64,000 bases of DNA from an uncultured Prevotellaceae bacterium (GTDB taxonomy: Bacteria > Bacteroidota > Bacteroidia > Bacteroidales > Bacteroidaceae), in contig OMXX01000010.1 in NCBI GenBank assembly GCA_900315105.1, positions 16,921 through 80,920 on the forward strand, in the 5' to 3' direction. Shown in pieces: positions 17,884 through 27,552 of this stretch. Position 1 is the stretch's first letter; the number at the start of each line of letters is the position of its first letter. Made by a program: the position numbers and the translations under genes. A model generated the notes under the pieces. That model searched no databases. It saw only the letters and a program-made list of their open reading frames with translations, and was not told the origin of the DNA.

Positions 17884-19242
17884 TTATAGCTTTATTGTTA
17901 GCATTTCTTTTAATTCCTGTATTGTATGTGGCGGTTCTTTTCTATGCAACATAGCATGACAATTAGGACATACAGGAACAAGATCTTTTACAGGGTCAAG
18001 TTTATATTCTTTTCCAATAGAAGATATGGGAACTATATGATGTACATGGATAAAACCACGTCCAATCTCACCATACACTTTCTCGAAATCCATTCCACAA
18101 ACAGCACACTTACAACCACAAGCTGCGATACACCTATCTCTTGCCTCATGGCTACGCTCATAACGGTTAACTACAATTTCCTTTTTTGCACCCTCAAAGA
18201 CAATTTCAGAATTAGGTATTTCATCGTAATAATTTGTTTGCAGAGTGAAATATGGAAAAATATATTCAAATAATTCAGGATTGTTTTTCATGGGGGATTG
18301 AAGACTTTTTCCCCCATTAAATCCATGAAGTTTAAGGTTTTCTTCTCTCAAGGCATCATTCATAGACTCTGCAACCAATTCTAACTTGTAAGTAAGATGC
18401 TGGGAGACGCCATTATCAACCCTATATTTACTGTCTTCTCTTTCACAATTATCTTTTACCACTCTTGTCATGAACCTTACACGCCTCTCATCAGACATAA
18501 ATAAGTAGACAATATCTCCAATAGAGAAGTTTGTTCTATACATCGTCCAATTTATGAATCCAATTTCATGCAAGGCTTCTGCATGATGCCACATTTTTCT
18601 ATTACAGAATACTAACCATTTCTTTGGAAGTTTACCATATCTGCTTTCACATTCATCTAACAACATCCATGGAATATGCGAGAAAGACGAATATTCTCCT
18701 TTCTGAACGGATTTAATCAGACTTAAAAGAGTATAACTTGCTTTTTCCCAATTAACAGGATCGTAGTTCGTTATAAATACATCAGTATATATACGTAAAT
18801 ATTCAACAAGTTTATTAATACGTGAAATGTCACATTCTGTACAAAGAAGCTTTGGCTGCAAACCAACCAGCATACGGTTGGTTGCAACATTCAGGTTTCT
18901 ATTTGTATATTTCCTGATAATATTCCTTATAGCTTCGTATTCACTCCATAGCGAAACGTCCTGACTATCAGCAATAGCTTTAAGATGTGGGGCTAATTCC
19001 ATCCAATGCTCTTTGACAGACATCTTTTCTGCCGTACTCATTTGACCATTTCCTAATTTGGCTATACAATTTAGTCCTTTCTCAAAATAGTGCTCAAACA
19101 CATCTTTATCCCATTGTGTCCAATTTCTGCCCTTCTTGGCTTCTTCTATAAACTTTGAAGTATAATATCTATATCTCTGATTGTAATTATCAGAGTCTTT
19201 CAGACTGTCTATAAGTTCTTTTAATGACTGTTTCATAAGCAC
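17884..19242 (-). CDS. HNH endonuclease with probable EVE-like domain (candidate type IV restriction enzyme)
   Basis: 452 residues. The C-terminal HNH module has zinc cysteines C379/C382 (CAVC), the catalytic HVHH (399-402) and CPNC (425-428). It is preceded by VNRYERSHEARDRCIAACG, typical of McrA-like HNH enzymes. A central region (about 215-290) containing NFSIGDIVYLFMSDERRVRF resembles the EVE/PUA-like fold that recognises modified bases. EVE-HNH fusions are known or predicted modification-dependent restriction nucleases. The N-terminal 200 residues are helical and unassigned. No cognate methylase is nearby, consistent with type IV. The domain assignment for the middle is by eye. Confidence 0.75.
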   Translation of the reverse strand: MLMKQSLKELIDSLKDSDNYNQRYRYYTSKFIEEAKKGRNWTQWDKDVFEHYFEKGLNCIAKLGNGQMSTAEKMSVKEHWMELAPHLKAIADSQDVSLWSEYEAIRNIIRKYTNRNLNVATNRMLVGLQPKLLCTECDISRINKLVEYLRIYTDVFITNYDPVNWEKASYTLLSLIKSVQKGEYSSFSHIPWMLLDECESRYGKLPKKWLVFCNRKMWHHAEALHEIGFINWTMYRTNFSIGDIVYLFMSDERRVRFMTRVVKDNCEREDSKYRVDNGVSQHLTYKLELVAESMNDALREENLKLHGFNGGKSLQSPMKNNPELFEYIFPYFTLQTNYYDEIPNSEIVFEGAKKEIVVNRYERSHEARDRCIAACGCKCAVCGMDFEKVYGEIGRGFIHVHHIVPISSIGKEYKLDPVKDLVPVCPNCHAMLHRKEPPHTIQELKEMLTIKL

Positions 19243-19442
19243 TTAAATTCTGTAGCACATTTGTTTTCATTTTTTTTATTTTGCCAATAGAAACCATTTA
19301 GACATTAGACCATGTAAAAGTACAAAAATCCTTTGAAAACAAAGAAGAAAAGCCTTTAAATCTGCAAATCAATACAGCAAAAGACATTTTTGTGCTAAAA
19401 AATGCAATATAAAAGTTACATTTTAAACATAGAAATCAAATA

Positions 19443-19478
19443 CCGCTCAAAGCTTTCTGAGATAGAACCTTTGAGCGG
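19443..19478 (-). terminator. Hairpin downstream of methylmalonyl-CoA mutase genes
   Basis: CCGCTCAAAG (19443-19452) and CTTTGAGCGG (19469-19478) are perfectly complementary. It lies 42 bp beyond the stop of the large-subunit gene and no strong T-run follows. It is probably a terminator or 3'-end stabilising stem. Confidence 0.5.
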
Positions 19479-19519
19479 CATTACTATATAAAATCTCTCC
19501 CCCTTGGGGGGATGGGGGG

Positions 19520-21682
19520 CTATTCATCCAACAGGATCTTCATCATCTCTACAGCAGCCTTGGCTACTGAGGTACCAGGACCGAAAATAGCGGCAACACC
19601 TGCCTTGTAGAGGAAGTCATAGTCCTGAGCAGGAATAACGCCACCTGCAATAACCATGATATCTTCACGTCCCATCTTCTTGAGTTCCTCGATAAGAGCA
19701 GGAACAAGAGTCTTGTGACCAGCAGCAAGCGAGCTGACACCAACGATATGCACATCGTTCTCTACAGCCTCACGAGCAGCCTCCTCAGGAGTCTGGAACA
19801 GAGGTCCCATATCAACGTCGAAACCGCAATCGGCATAGCCTGTTGCAACAACCTTAGCACCACGGTCATGACCGTCCTGTCCCATCTTAGCTATGAAGAT
19901 ACGTGGACGACGACCTTCTAACTTCGCAAACTTCTCAGTAAGCTCACAAGCCTTCTCGAAGTCGCTGTCATTCTTTGATTCTGAACTATACACGCCTGAA
20001 ATTGTTCTGATTACTGCCTTATAACGACCTACGACTTTCTCGCAGGCGTCAGATATCTCACCCAATGTACAACGAACCTTTGCTGCCTCTACAGCAAGAG
20101 CAAGGAGGTTGTTCTCCGACTTCTTGCCATCAGCAAACTCCTGTACGCAAGCTGTGATGGCTGCAAGTGCCTTCTGACAAGCTTCCTCATCACGCTCAGC
20201 CTTCAGTTTCTTGAGGGCTGCCTCCTGCTGAAGACGAACAGCGGTATTGTCAACCTCAAGGATATCAATAGGATCCTCGTGCGCAAGACGATACTTGTTA
20301 GTTCCAACGATTGTCTGAACGCCAGAGTCGATACGAGCCTGAGTACGAGCAGCAGCCTCCTCAATACGCATCTTAGGCACACCTGTCTCGATAGCCTTAG
20401 CCATACCGCCAAGCTTCTCAATCTCCTGAATGTGCTCCCAAGCCTTGTGAACAAGTTCGTTGGTAAGAGTCTCTACATAGTAAGAACCAGCCCAAGGGTC
20501 GATTTCCTTACATACCTTTGTCTCGTTCTGGATGTAGATCTGGGTATTACGGGCAATACGAGCAGAGAAGTCGGTTGGAAGTGCGATAGCCTCATCAAGA
20601 GAGTTGGTATGAAGCGACTGAGTATGTCCGAGGACAGCAGCCATAGCCTCAATACAGGTACGACCGACATTATTGAATGGATCCTGCTCTGTGAGCGACC
20701 ATCCAGATGTCTGAGAGTGAGTACGCAGAGCCATTGACTTCGGATTCTTTGCCCCGAAACTCTTCACTATCTTTGCCCACAACAGACGACCGGCACGCAT
20801 CTTTGCAATCTCCATGAAGTGGTTCACGCCTATTGCCCAGAAGAAAGACAGACGAGGTGCGAATGCGTCGATATCAATACCAGCATTGATACCTGCGCGG
20901 AGATAGTCCATACCGTCGGCAAGAGTATAGGCAAGCTCGATATCGGCTGTTGCTCCAGCCTCCTGCATGTGATAGCCAGAGATAGAGATGCTATTGAACT
21001 TAGGCATCTTCTGTGATGTGAATTCGAAGATGTCAGCGATAATCTTCATAGAGAATGATGGCGGGTAGATGTATGTGTTACGCACCATGAACTCCTTGAG
21101 GATATCATTCTGGATAGTTCCGGCCATCTCCTCAAGTTTTGCGCCTTGCTCAAGACCTGCAACGATGTAGAATGCCATGATAGGAAGCACACCACCGTTC
21201 ATAGTCATAGATACAGACATCTTATTCAATGGTATTCCATCGAAGAGCACCTTCATGTTCTCTACAGAACAGATAGACACGCCAGCCTTACCCACATCGC
21301 CCACAACACGCATATTATCAGGGTCATAGCCACGATGCGTAGGGAGGTCGAATGCCACAGACAGACCTTTCTGTCCGGCAGCAAGGTTACGACGATAGAA
21401 TGCGTTACTCTCCTCAGCCGTAGAGAATCCGGCATACTGACGGATTGTCCAAGGACGGAAAGGATACATCATTGAATAAGGACCACGGAGGAATGGCGGT
21501 ATGCCGGCTGTGAAGTCAAGATGCTCCATGCCCTCAAGATCCTCCTTGGTATATACAGGTTTAACATCAATCTGCTCTGGAGTCTTCCAGTTATAGTTGA
21601 TGCCATTCTCTTTCTGCCAATCAGCACCATTCCTCGGTTTGATGCAAGCAGATATATCGATATTGTTGAAATTCTTTCGCAT
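19520..21682 (-). CDS. mutB: Methylmalonyl-CoA mutase large (catalytic) subunit
   Basis: 720 residues from ATG at 21682. The TIM barrel covers about 40-560, with [20 protein letters not shown] and [13 protein letters not shown] around the CoA tunnel. The C-terminal cobalamin domain has D603-G-H605-D-R-G608, where the histidine is the lower cobalt ligand. With the small subunit it isomerises succinyl-CoA to (R)-methylmalonyl-CoA in the cytoplasm, the step towards propionate. The frame stays open upstream to 21751, but those 23 codons lie in a palindromic repeat and are not family-like. It is second in the mutA-mutB operon. Confidence 0.95.
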   Translation of the reverse strand: MRKNFNNIDISACIKPRNGADWQKENGINYNWKTPEQIDVKPVYTKEDLEGMEHLDFTAGIPPFLRGPYSMMYPFRPWTIRQYAGFSTAEESNAFYRRNLAAGQKGLSVAFDLPTHRGYDPDNMRVVGDVGKAGVSICSVENMKVLFDGIPLNKMSVSMTMNGGVLPIMAFYIVAGLEQGAKLEEMAGTIQNDILKEFMVRNTYIYPPSFSMKIIADIFEFTSQKMPKFNSISISGYHMQEAGATADIELAYTLADGMDYLRAGINAGIDIDAFAPRLSFFWAIGVNHFMEIAKMRAGRLLWAKIVKSFGAKNPKSMALRTHSQTSGWSLTEQDPFNNVGRTCIEAMAAVLGHTQSLHTNSLDEAIALPTDFSARIARNTQIYIQNETKVCKEIDPWAGSYYVETLTNELVHKAWEHIQEIEKLGGMAKAIETGVPKMRIEEAAARTQARIDSGVQTIVGTNKYRLAHEDPIDILEVDNTAVRLQQEAALKKLKAERDEEACQKALAAITACVQEFADGKKSENNLLALAVEAAKVRCTLGEISDACEKVVGRYKAVIRTISGVYSSESKNDSDFEKACELTEKFAKLEGRRPRIFIAKMGQDGHDRGAKVVATGYADCGFDVDMGPLFQTPEEAAREAVENDVHIVGVSSLAAGHKTLVPALIEELKKMGREDIMVIAGGVIPAQDYDFLYKAGVAAIFGPGTSVAKAAVEMMKILLDE

Positions 21683-21694
21683 AATAGTTATATA

Positions 21695-21817
21695 AGCCCC
21701 CCTCCGACTCCCCCGAGTGGGAGGGTTCTTTAGATAGTATTTATCCCTCAAAAGATAGCTTTATACGATATGAGGTATATAAACTCCCTCCCCCTCGGGG
21801 GAGTTGGAAGGGGGCTG
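21695..21817. repeat. Inverted repeat in the mutA-mutB spacer
   Basis: AGCCCCCCTCCGACTCCCCC near 21695 is complementary to GGGGGAGTTGGAAGGGGGCT near 21798, and there are inner G/C-rich arms. The spacer would fold into a long stem in the mutA-mutB mRNA. A related G-rich word occurs just after the mutB stop (about 19500-19518). Confidence 0.6.
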
Positions 21818-21823
21818 TTAGTT

Positions 21824-23680
21824 TTAGTTGATACCGAGTTTCTGATTAAACATTTTCAGGGTTTCAAGCTGATTTACCTTCACATGAATGAAATACTCAA
21901 TGCCGGCAGCCTTCAAGTCCTCTGAGCAAGCTGGAGCACCTGCAACTACGAACATTGCCGAATCACCCGTTGCCTGATATGCAGGAATAGCATATTCTGC
22001 ATACTCATCATCAGAAGAACAGAGAACGATGATATCAGCACCTGCCTCCTTGGCTGCAGCAACACCTTCCTCAACGGTTGCAAAGCCGAGGTTATCGATA
22101 ACCTTATATCCGGCAGCAGCAAGGAAGTTGCAAGAGAACTGAGCACGAGCCTGACGCCAAACGAGATTACCGATAGTAAGCATGAATGCCACAGGCTGTT
22201 TCTTTGCCTTCTCCGTTGCCAGACGGAGGTTCTCAAAGTCGGCTGCGAGTCGTGTGCTATTGATGCTCTTAATGCTTTCAGCCTCTGAACTGCAAGAATT
22301 CTTACAGTCTCCAATAGGCTGCTTGCCCTCTGATTTCTCGGTAAAGTTAGGGAACTGGTTAGTACCAAGGATGAACTCACGACGCTGAGCAGCATGCAAA
22401 TGGCGCTTCTCGTTGGTTGCGTTGATGTCATCCTGAATAGTTCCGGCAAGAGCAGCAGCAAGGAAACCACCCTCTTCCTCTACCTTCAGGAATATCTTCC
22501 AACCCTCAGCAGCAAGCGAAGTGGTTAGCTCCTCTATATAATAAGAACCAGAAGCAGGATCAACAACCTTATCGAAATGACACTCTTCCTTCAAAAGCAA
22601 CTGCTGATTGCGAGCTATACGCTCGGAGAAGTCATTTGGAGTCTCATAGACAGCATCGAATGGAGTTACCACGATTGAATGAACTCCCGCAATAGCAGCC
22701 GACATTGTCTCTGTCTGAGAGCGCAGCATATTCACATAGGCATCAAAGACCGTCATATTATAAGATGTGGTAACAGCATTCACGCACATCTTACAAGCGC
22801 AATCGCACTTAGGCTCATACTGCTTGACAATCTGAGCCCAGAGCATACGAGCTGCACGGAACTTTGCAATCTCCATGAAGTAGTTCTCTGAAATGCCCAT
22901 GTTGAACTTAATCTTACTTGCCGCAAGAGTAGGATCAACACCTGCATCAACCAGTTGCTGAAGATACTCGTTACCCCAGGCAAGGGCATAGCCGAGTTCC
23001 TGAACGATATAGGCACCTGAATTGTTGAGCGATACTGAGTTTACGGAGACACAACGGAAATTAGGGTAATCCTTGAGAGCATCAATAAGAGCAGGACCAA
23101 GCTTGAGTACAGCCTGAACATCATGTCCCTTTACCACTATCTTCTCAATAGGATCCCAGTCGATAGAACCAACAACCTTCTCCTTATTATATCCCTTCTT
23201 CTCGAAATATGCAACAAGAATCTGGGCAAGTTCCACGGAATGACGCTTGCAGGTGTTGAAATTCACCTCCACAACATCACAGAGAATACCATCAAGCAAC
23301 TGCTCGATGAAATCAGCACTTACAGAATCACCTGGGATTGTAAAAGAAAGGGAGTCGATACCCTTGTTCAGAATGTCGAGAGCCTTTGCATTGGCAGCCT
23401 TGGCATCAGAAGCGTCAATTTCCTGACGCACATACCACAAATTATTGTCTTTCTTGTTTCCACGAACGAATGGGAATTCGTCTGGCATGGCATTAGGAGT
23501 CTGCAATTTCTCTACGTCCTCACGGCGGTAGAAAGGCTGCACACTAAAGCCTTCATTTGTCTTCCATACCAAGCGTTTCTGGAAATCCGCCCCCTTGAGG
23601 TCAACCTCGATTTTGTCAAGCCACTCTTGGGTGGTAGGCGCAGAAAACTCGGTAAAGAGTTTCTCTTTGTTATTAGCCAT
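21824..23680 (-). CDS. mutA: Methylmalonyl-CoA mutase small subunit
   Basis: 618 residues, the expected length for the non-catalytic beta subunit. It is homologous along its length to the large subunit (EISENYFMEIAKFRAARMLWA and VVDPASGSYYIEELT are visible), but the C-terminal B12-like domain lacks the DxHxxG cobalt-ligand motif. This is the known feature of MutA. It stabilises the heterodimer. It begins the mutA-mutB operon, with a TATATTTG box about 65 bp upstream, and is divergent from the exchanger gene. Confidence 0.94.
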   Translation of the reverse strand: MANNKEKLFTEFSAPTTQEWLDKIEVDLKGADFQKRLVWKTNEGFSVQPFYRREDVEKLQTPNAMPDEFPFVRGNKKDNNLWYVRQEIDASDAKAANAKALDILNKGIDSLSFTIPGDSVSADFIEQLLDGILCDVVEVNFNTCKRHSVELAQILVAYFEKKGYNKEKVVGSIDWDPIEKIVVKGHDVQAVLKLGPALIDALKDYPNFRCVSVNSVSLNNSGAYIVQELGYALAWGNEYLQQLVDAGVDPTLAASKIKFNMGISENYFMEIAKFRAARMLWAQIVKQYEPKCDCACKMCVNAVTTSYNMTVFDAYVNMLRSQTETMSAAIAGVHSIVVTPFDAVYETPNDFSERIARNQQLLLKEECHFDKVVDPASGSYYIEELTTSLAAEGWKIFLKVEEEGGFLAAALAGTIQDDINATNEKRHLHAAQRREFILGTNQFPNFTEKSEGKQPIGDCKNSCSSEAESIKSINSTRLAADFENLRLATEKAKKQPVAFMLTIGNLVWRQARAQFSCNFLAAAGYKVIDNLGFATVEEGVAAAKEAGADIIVLCSSDDEYAEYAIPAYQATGDSAMFVVAGAPACSEDLKAAGIEYFIHVKVNQLETLKMFNQKLGIN

Positions 23681-23743
23681 AATTTTTACGTATATTGTTT
23701 AAGTATATTTGTTTTAGTCTATTGTATATGCGTATTCAATATG

Positions 23744-23751
23744 CAAATATA
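23744..23751 (-). promoter_or_regulatory. -7 promoter box for mutA
   Basis: On the minus strand this reads TATATTTG, matching TAnnTTTG. It is 64 bp upstream of the mutA ATG. A standard -33 TTTG is not obvious. Confidence 0.5.
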
Positions 23752-23846
23752 ATACATTTTTTTATTATACGATAATAAATGGGAGGAAAAAATGTTTTTT
23801 GTTGAAAAAAAGTGGGTAAACGTGCATTATAATAAGGTATTTTTAT

Positions 23847-23854
23847 TAACTTTG
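23847..23854 (+). promoter_or_regulatory. -7 promoter box for the AspT-like exchanger
   Basis: TAACTTTG matches the Bacteroidetes -7 consensus and ends 31 bp before the ATG at 23886. The -33 element is weak. Confidence 0.5.
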
Positions 23855-23885
23855 CAGTTATATTTTCAAATTTCACAAAAACACA

Positions 23886-25574
23886 ATGGATTGGATTATA
23901 AATCTTTTCACTAATTCAGAGAGCGTAGCTCATATCGCATTGCTCTATGCACTTGTCATTGCAGTTGGCGTATTGCTTGGCAAGATGAAGATTGCGGGCA
24001 TCTCACTCGGTGTGACTTTCGTTCTCTTCGCCGGTATAGTAGCCGGCCACATTGGATTTACTGCTCCAACCAACATTCTGACATTCGTACAGGATTTCGG
24101 TCTTATCCTGTTCGTCTTCATGATTGGTCTTCAGGTAGGTCCAGGCTTCTTCGAATCCTTCCGTGAGGGAGGCGTGAAGCTCAATCTTCTCGCAGCATCA
24201 ACCATAGTGCTCAACGTACTGGTGATGTTTGCATGCTATTACATTTTCTTCGACACCTCAAACCCAATCAACCTGCCGATGATGGTAGGTACGATGTACG
24301 GAGCTGTCACCAACACTCCTGGTCTTGGTGCTGCAAATGAGGCACTTAACGCAATCTTTACCGACGGCAACATTCCCGACATAGCTAACGGATATGCCTG
24401 TGCCTACCCACTCGGCGTAGTCGGTATCATTGGTGCGACAATCGCGATCCGCTACATCTGTCGCGTAAAGCTTGAGGTAGAAGAAGAAGAACTCAACGCT
24501 CATGAGTCAAACGCAGCGGCAAAGCCTTATCTCATGCACCTCATCGTGCAGAATGAGTATCTCTCAGGGCGCACAATCCTTGAGATTCACGATTTCCTGA
24601 AGCGTGATTTCGTATGTTCTCGCATACTTCGCGGCACAGAGCTCATCATCCCAAAGAGCAGCACGACAATCGAAATGGGCGATAAAGTCTATGTTGTTTG
24701 TGCCGAGGCTGACGCAGAGGCAATCATCGCCTTCATAGGAACAAAGACCGTAGTTCCTGAATTTGAAGAGCAGGAGAAGAACAAGCAGATGGTAAGTAAG
24801 CGTATCGTTATCACAAAGTCTTCTATCAATGGCAAGACCCCTGCACAGCTCCATTTCTCAAGCGTTTATGGCGTAAACGTTACTCGCGTAACTCGTCAGG
24901 GTATGGAAATGTTCGCTTCTTCCGACCTACCATTGCTCGTAGGCGACCGCATAATGGTTGTAGGTGAAGAGGTTTCTGTAAACCGCGTGGCAACCCTCAT
25001 GGGCAACGCAATCAAGCGTCTTGACCATCCAAATATCGCGACTATCTTCATTGGTATCGTCATAGGTCTTATCTTCGGTAGCATTCCTTTCGCTCTCCCT
25101 GGTATGCCTGTTCCATTGAAGCTCGGTCTTGCTGGCGGTCCTCTGATTATTGCCATTCTCATTGGACGCTATGGATATAAGGTAAAGCTCGTTACCTATA
25201 CCACAACATCAGCCAACCTTATCCTTCGAGAGATAGGACTCGTGCTGTTCCTGTCGAGTGTTGGTATCAAGGCGGGTGCCAACTTCTATAATACTGTCGT
25301 TGCCGGTGACGGAATGCTGTATGTACTTACAGGCTTCCTCATCACCATCATCCCAATATTGATAATTGGTCCTCTGGCACGACTCCGCTATAAGTTCAAC
25401 TACTTCACAATCATGGGTATGCTGGCAGGTACCTATACCGACCCACCGGCATTGGCTTACGCCAACGCATCATGCTCAAAGGACGCTCCTTCAATCGGAT
25501 ACTCTACTGTATATCCGTTGAGTATGTTCCTCCGCATCTTTGCAGCCCAGATAGTGGTGCTGTTCTTCTGCTAA
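23886..25574 (+). CDS. AspT/YidE/YbjL-family aspartate:alanine-exchanger-type transporter
   Basis: 562 residues in the duplicated Asp-Al_Ex layout: about five membrane helices, a central cytoplasmic pair of TrkA_C (RCK_C-like) domains (about 205-370), then about five or six more helices. [17 protein letters not shown] and [16 protein letters not shown] are the matching repeats of the two halves, and [20 protein letters not shown] and [15 protein letters not shown] carry the conserved substrate-site glycines and prolines. The family exchanges dicarboxylates or amino acids. Next to succinate/propionate genes a dicarboxylate role is plausible but unproven. Confidence 0.88.
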   Translation: MDWIINLFTNSESVAHIALLYALVIAVGVLLGKMKIAGISLGVTFVLFAGIVAGHIGFTAPTNILTFVQDFGLILFVFMIGLQVGPGFFESFREGGVKLNLLAASTIVLNVLVMFACYYIFFDTSNPINLPMMVGTMYGAVTNTPGLGAANEALNAIFTDGNIPDIANGYACAYPLGVVGIIGATIAIRYICRVKLEVEEEELNAHESNAAAKPYLMHLIVQNEYLSGRTILEIHDFLKRDFVCSRILRGTELIIPKSSTTIEMGDKVYVVCAEADAEAIIAFIGTKTVVPEFEEQEKNKQMVSKRIVITKSSINGKTPAQLHFSSVYGVNVTRVTRQGMEMFASSDLPLLVGDRIMVVGEEVSVNRVATLMGNAIKRLDHPNIATIFIGIVIGLIFGSIPFALPGMPVPLKLGLAGGPLIIAILIGRYGYKVKLVTYTTTSANLILREIGLVLFLSSVGIKAGANFYNTVVAGDGMLYVLTGFLITIIPILIIGPLARLRYKFNYFTIMGMLAGTYTDPPALAYANASCSKDAPSIGYSTVYPLSMFLRIFAAQIVVLFFC

Positions 25575-25589
25575 GAGCATAAAAGAAAT

Positions 25590-25674
25590 AAACGCGAAGA
25601 CACAAAGGCGTGAAGTATTCGCATCATGTCTTTTTAATTTTCTGAACGCTTTGCGACTCTGCGTCTTTGCGTTT
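25590..25674. repeat. Inverted 'CGCGAAGACACAAAGGCG' intergenic repeat
   Basis: AAACGCGAAGACACAAAGG and the partly complementary CTTTGCGACTCTGCGTCTTTG flank an AT-rich centre. Similar wording (GCCTCTGTGCCTCTGCGTT) appears near 63496. It follows the exchanger stop and may act as a terminator. Confidence 0.5.
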
Positions 25675-25795
25675 CCCTATTGTACATCGTACATTAAAGC
25701 CTTTAATCATTCAACCGGAATCACACACCTAAGAAACCTGAATTGACAATAAATACAATACATTTATAAACTACTTAAACAATACACAAAGCATC

Positions 25796-26800
25796 ATGAA
25801 AAAGTTTGCGTCCATACTCGGTATGTTGCTTATGGGATGCACTTCATTGATGGCACAAGGTGCCAAGAATATCAAAATCAATGAGGTCGTTACTCATAAC
25901 ACAGCCAGTATCCAGGATGAGTTCGGAAAACATGATCCGTGGGTAGAGCTCGTAAACACAGCCTATTCTTCGTACAATGTAAGAGGCATGTACATCACCA
26001 CGGACAAATCCGTTCTCAATCCCAAGATGAGTGCTCCAGAGCGTATGAAGCGTATGACAATCATCCCTAACGGAGAGAGTCGTACAGCATTATCTGCCCG
26101 CCAGCACGTAGTATTCTATCTCAACAGCAACCCGGCAGAGGGAGGTCTGCATCTTGCCGTCAAGGCAGACAGCACCACTCAATGGATTGCTCTCTATGAC
26201 GGTAATGCCATAGACCTTATTGACTCTGTGTCAATCCCTGTTCTCAAGGCAAACTACTCCTATGCCCGTGTGAAGGACGGTTCAAAGGAATGGACCATAA
26301 AGACGCCTGACACGGTGACGCCTGACATCGAGAACTACACTATGGTTACAGAGTCGAAAGTGGATATGCTGAAGCGTGACGATCCTCACGGCTTTGGTAT
26401 CACCGTACTCTCCATGGGCATCGTATTCACCTGCCTTGCAGTTCTCTATGTTTTCTTCTCAATTCTCGGATGGGCACTTCGCGACAAGAGCAAGCTCAAG
26501 AAGGTGGCAACCTCTACCCCACTCAAGCCTGTTGTCAAGCCAGTGGTAAAGACTGGTGAGGTAATCGCTGAGGTTGGTCACATGACAAATGTAATCCTTC
26601 AGGATGGTCTCAAGTCGAAAGGTATCTCCAAGGAAACATATATCGCGGTTATCGCAATGGCACTCAAGCAATATGCTGATGACGTACACGATATAGAGAG
26701 TGGTATTATAACCATCAAACCACGACAGACATCTTGGTCTGCTCTTGGAGCAGGAACGCCAGTTCCGGAGAAAAATACCCGCCCCCAGCCCCTCCCATAA
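25796..26800 (+). CDS. Lamin-tail-like domain fused to OadG (Na+-pumping decarboxylase gamma subunit)
   Basis: 334 residues. A signal peptide (about 1-20) is followed by an extracytoplasmic domain (about 22-185). It contains INEVVTHNT, HDPWVELVNTAYSSYNVRG and DLIDSVSIPV, consistent with a lamin-tail (LTD) beta-sandwich. One membrane helix comes next, GITVLSMGIVFTCLAVLYV (about 202-225), which is the OadG signature, then a cytoplasmic tail. OadG anchors and assembles the biotin-dependent decarboxylase at the membrane. The following genes are the biotin carrier and beta subunit, supporting the assignment. Ordinary OadG proteins are only about 80-100 residues, so the added domain is notable. Confidence 0.85.
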   Translation: MKKFASILGMLLMGCTSLMAQGAKNIKINEVVTHNTASIQDEFGKHDPWVELVNTAYSSYNVRGMYITTDKSVLNPKMSAPERMKRMTIIPNGESRTALSARQHVVFYLNSNPAEGGLHLAVKADSTTQWIALYDGNAIDLIDSVSIPVLKANYSYARVKDGSKEWTIKTPDTVTPDIENYTMVTESKVDMLKRDDPHGFGITVLSMGIVFTCLAVLYVFFSILGWALRDKSKLKKVATSTPLKPVVKPVVKTGEVIAEVGHMTNVILQDGLKSKGISKETYIAVIAMALKQYADDVHDIESGIITIKPRQTSWSALGAGTPVPEKNTRPQPLP

Positions 26801-26848
26801 AGGGCAAGGAGTAATTACCGAGATAAACATTCAATAATCATAATTTCT

Positions 26849-26929
26849 AAAACCCGCACACCAAGCGCGGCCTTTGTGAAGGATTCATTCTATAAAACAT
26901 CCTTCCCTTTGGGAAAGCTTGGTTAGGCT
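26849..26929 (+). repeat. Leader repeat ending GGTTAGGCT, copy 1
   Basis: The element carries CCAAGCGCGGCC on the left and CATCCTTCCCTTTGGGAAAG followed by GCTTGGTTAGGCT on the right, just 3 bp before the biotin-carrier ATG. CCAAGC can pair with GCTTGG, and TTCCCTTTGGGAA is itself a hairpin. A near-identical copy precedes the next gene. Confidence 0.75.
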
Positions 26930-26932
26930 ATT

Positions 26933-27382
26933 ATGGCAAAATATCAATATACAATACAAGGCGTTGACTACGATGTAGAAATCAATGAGGTTGAGGGTAC
27001 TCTCGCCAAGGTCAACGTAAACGGAATAGACTTCGATGTTATACTCAAGCAGCCTATCTCCACAGGTAAGCAAGTAAAGAAAGTAAAGGTAGAGAAGCCA
27101 GCAGCTGCACCTGTAGTAGGCTCTGCTCCTACTCCAGAACCAGCTCCTGCACCAATTCAGGCAGGTAGCGGCACAAAGGTATTGGCTCCTCTTCCTGGTA
27201 CAATAACAGAAATTCCTGTCAAGGTCGGTGATGCCGTAGCTATCGGAGACACGGTTATCGTACTTGAGGCTATGAAGATGCAGAATAATATCGAGGCAGA
27301 GACTTCAGGTACAGTTACTTCCGTACTGGTTAGCAAGGGCGACACCGTAATGGAGGGAGCAGTTCTTGTAACCATAGGATAA
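26933..27382 (+). CDS. Biotin carboxyl carrier subunit of Na+-pumping decarboxylase
   Basis: 149 residues. An N-terminal segment (1-45) is followed by a Pro/Ala linker (about 60-80) and a C-terminal biotinyl domain. The biotinylated lysine is K115 in VLEAMKMQNNIE. It carries CO2 from methylmalonyl-CoA (or oxaloacetate) to the membrane beta subunit. Together with the neighbouring mutase genes, the methylmalonyl-CoA decarboxylase role (MmdC) is favoured over oxaloacetate decarboxylase. The start codon lies 3 bp after a leader repeat. Confidence 0.9.
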   Translation: MAKYQYTIQGVDYDVEINEVEGTLAKVNVNGIDFDVILKQPISTGKQVKKVKVEKPAAAPVVGSAPTPEPAPAPIQAGSGTKVLAPLPGTITEIPVKVGDAVAIGDTVIVLEAMKMQNNIEAETSGTVTSVLVSKGDTVMEGAVLVTIG

Positions 27383-27470
27383 AGCGGCCTTACTGCCTCT
27401 TCCCCCGCCCTCTCCCGTAGAGAGGGAGCTGGAAGACGAAAGAATTATCATCAAAATCATTGTTAATTTC

Positions 27471-27550
27471 AAAACCGTACACCAAGCGCGGCCACTGTGA
27501 AGGACTATTACAATAAAACATCCTTCCCTTTGGGAAGGCTTGGTTAGGCT
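27471..27550 (+). repeat. Leader repeat ending GGTTAGGCT, copy 2
   Basis: Nearly identical to 26849-26929: CCAAGCGCGGCC, then ACATCCTTCCCTTTGGGAAG and GCTTGGTTAGGCT. It ends 2 bp before the beta-subunit ATG at 27553. Confidence 0.75.
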
Positions 27551-27552
27551 TT

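Noticed and set aside
21683..21751. 23-residue extension of the mutase large subunit
   Set aside because: Lies in the inverted repeat of the mutA-mutB spacer and is not part of the family.
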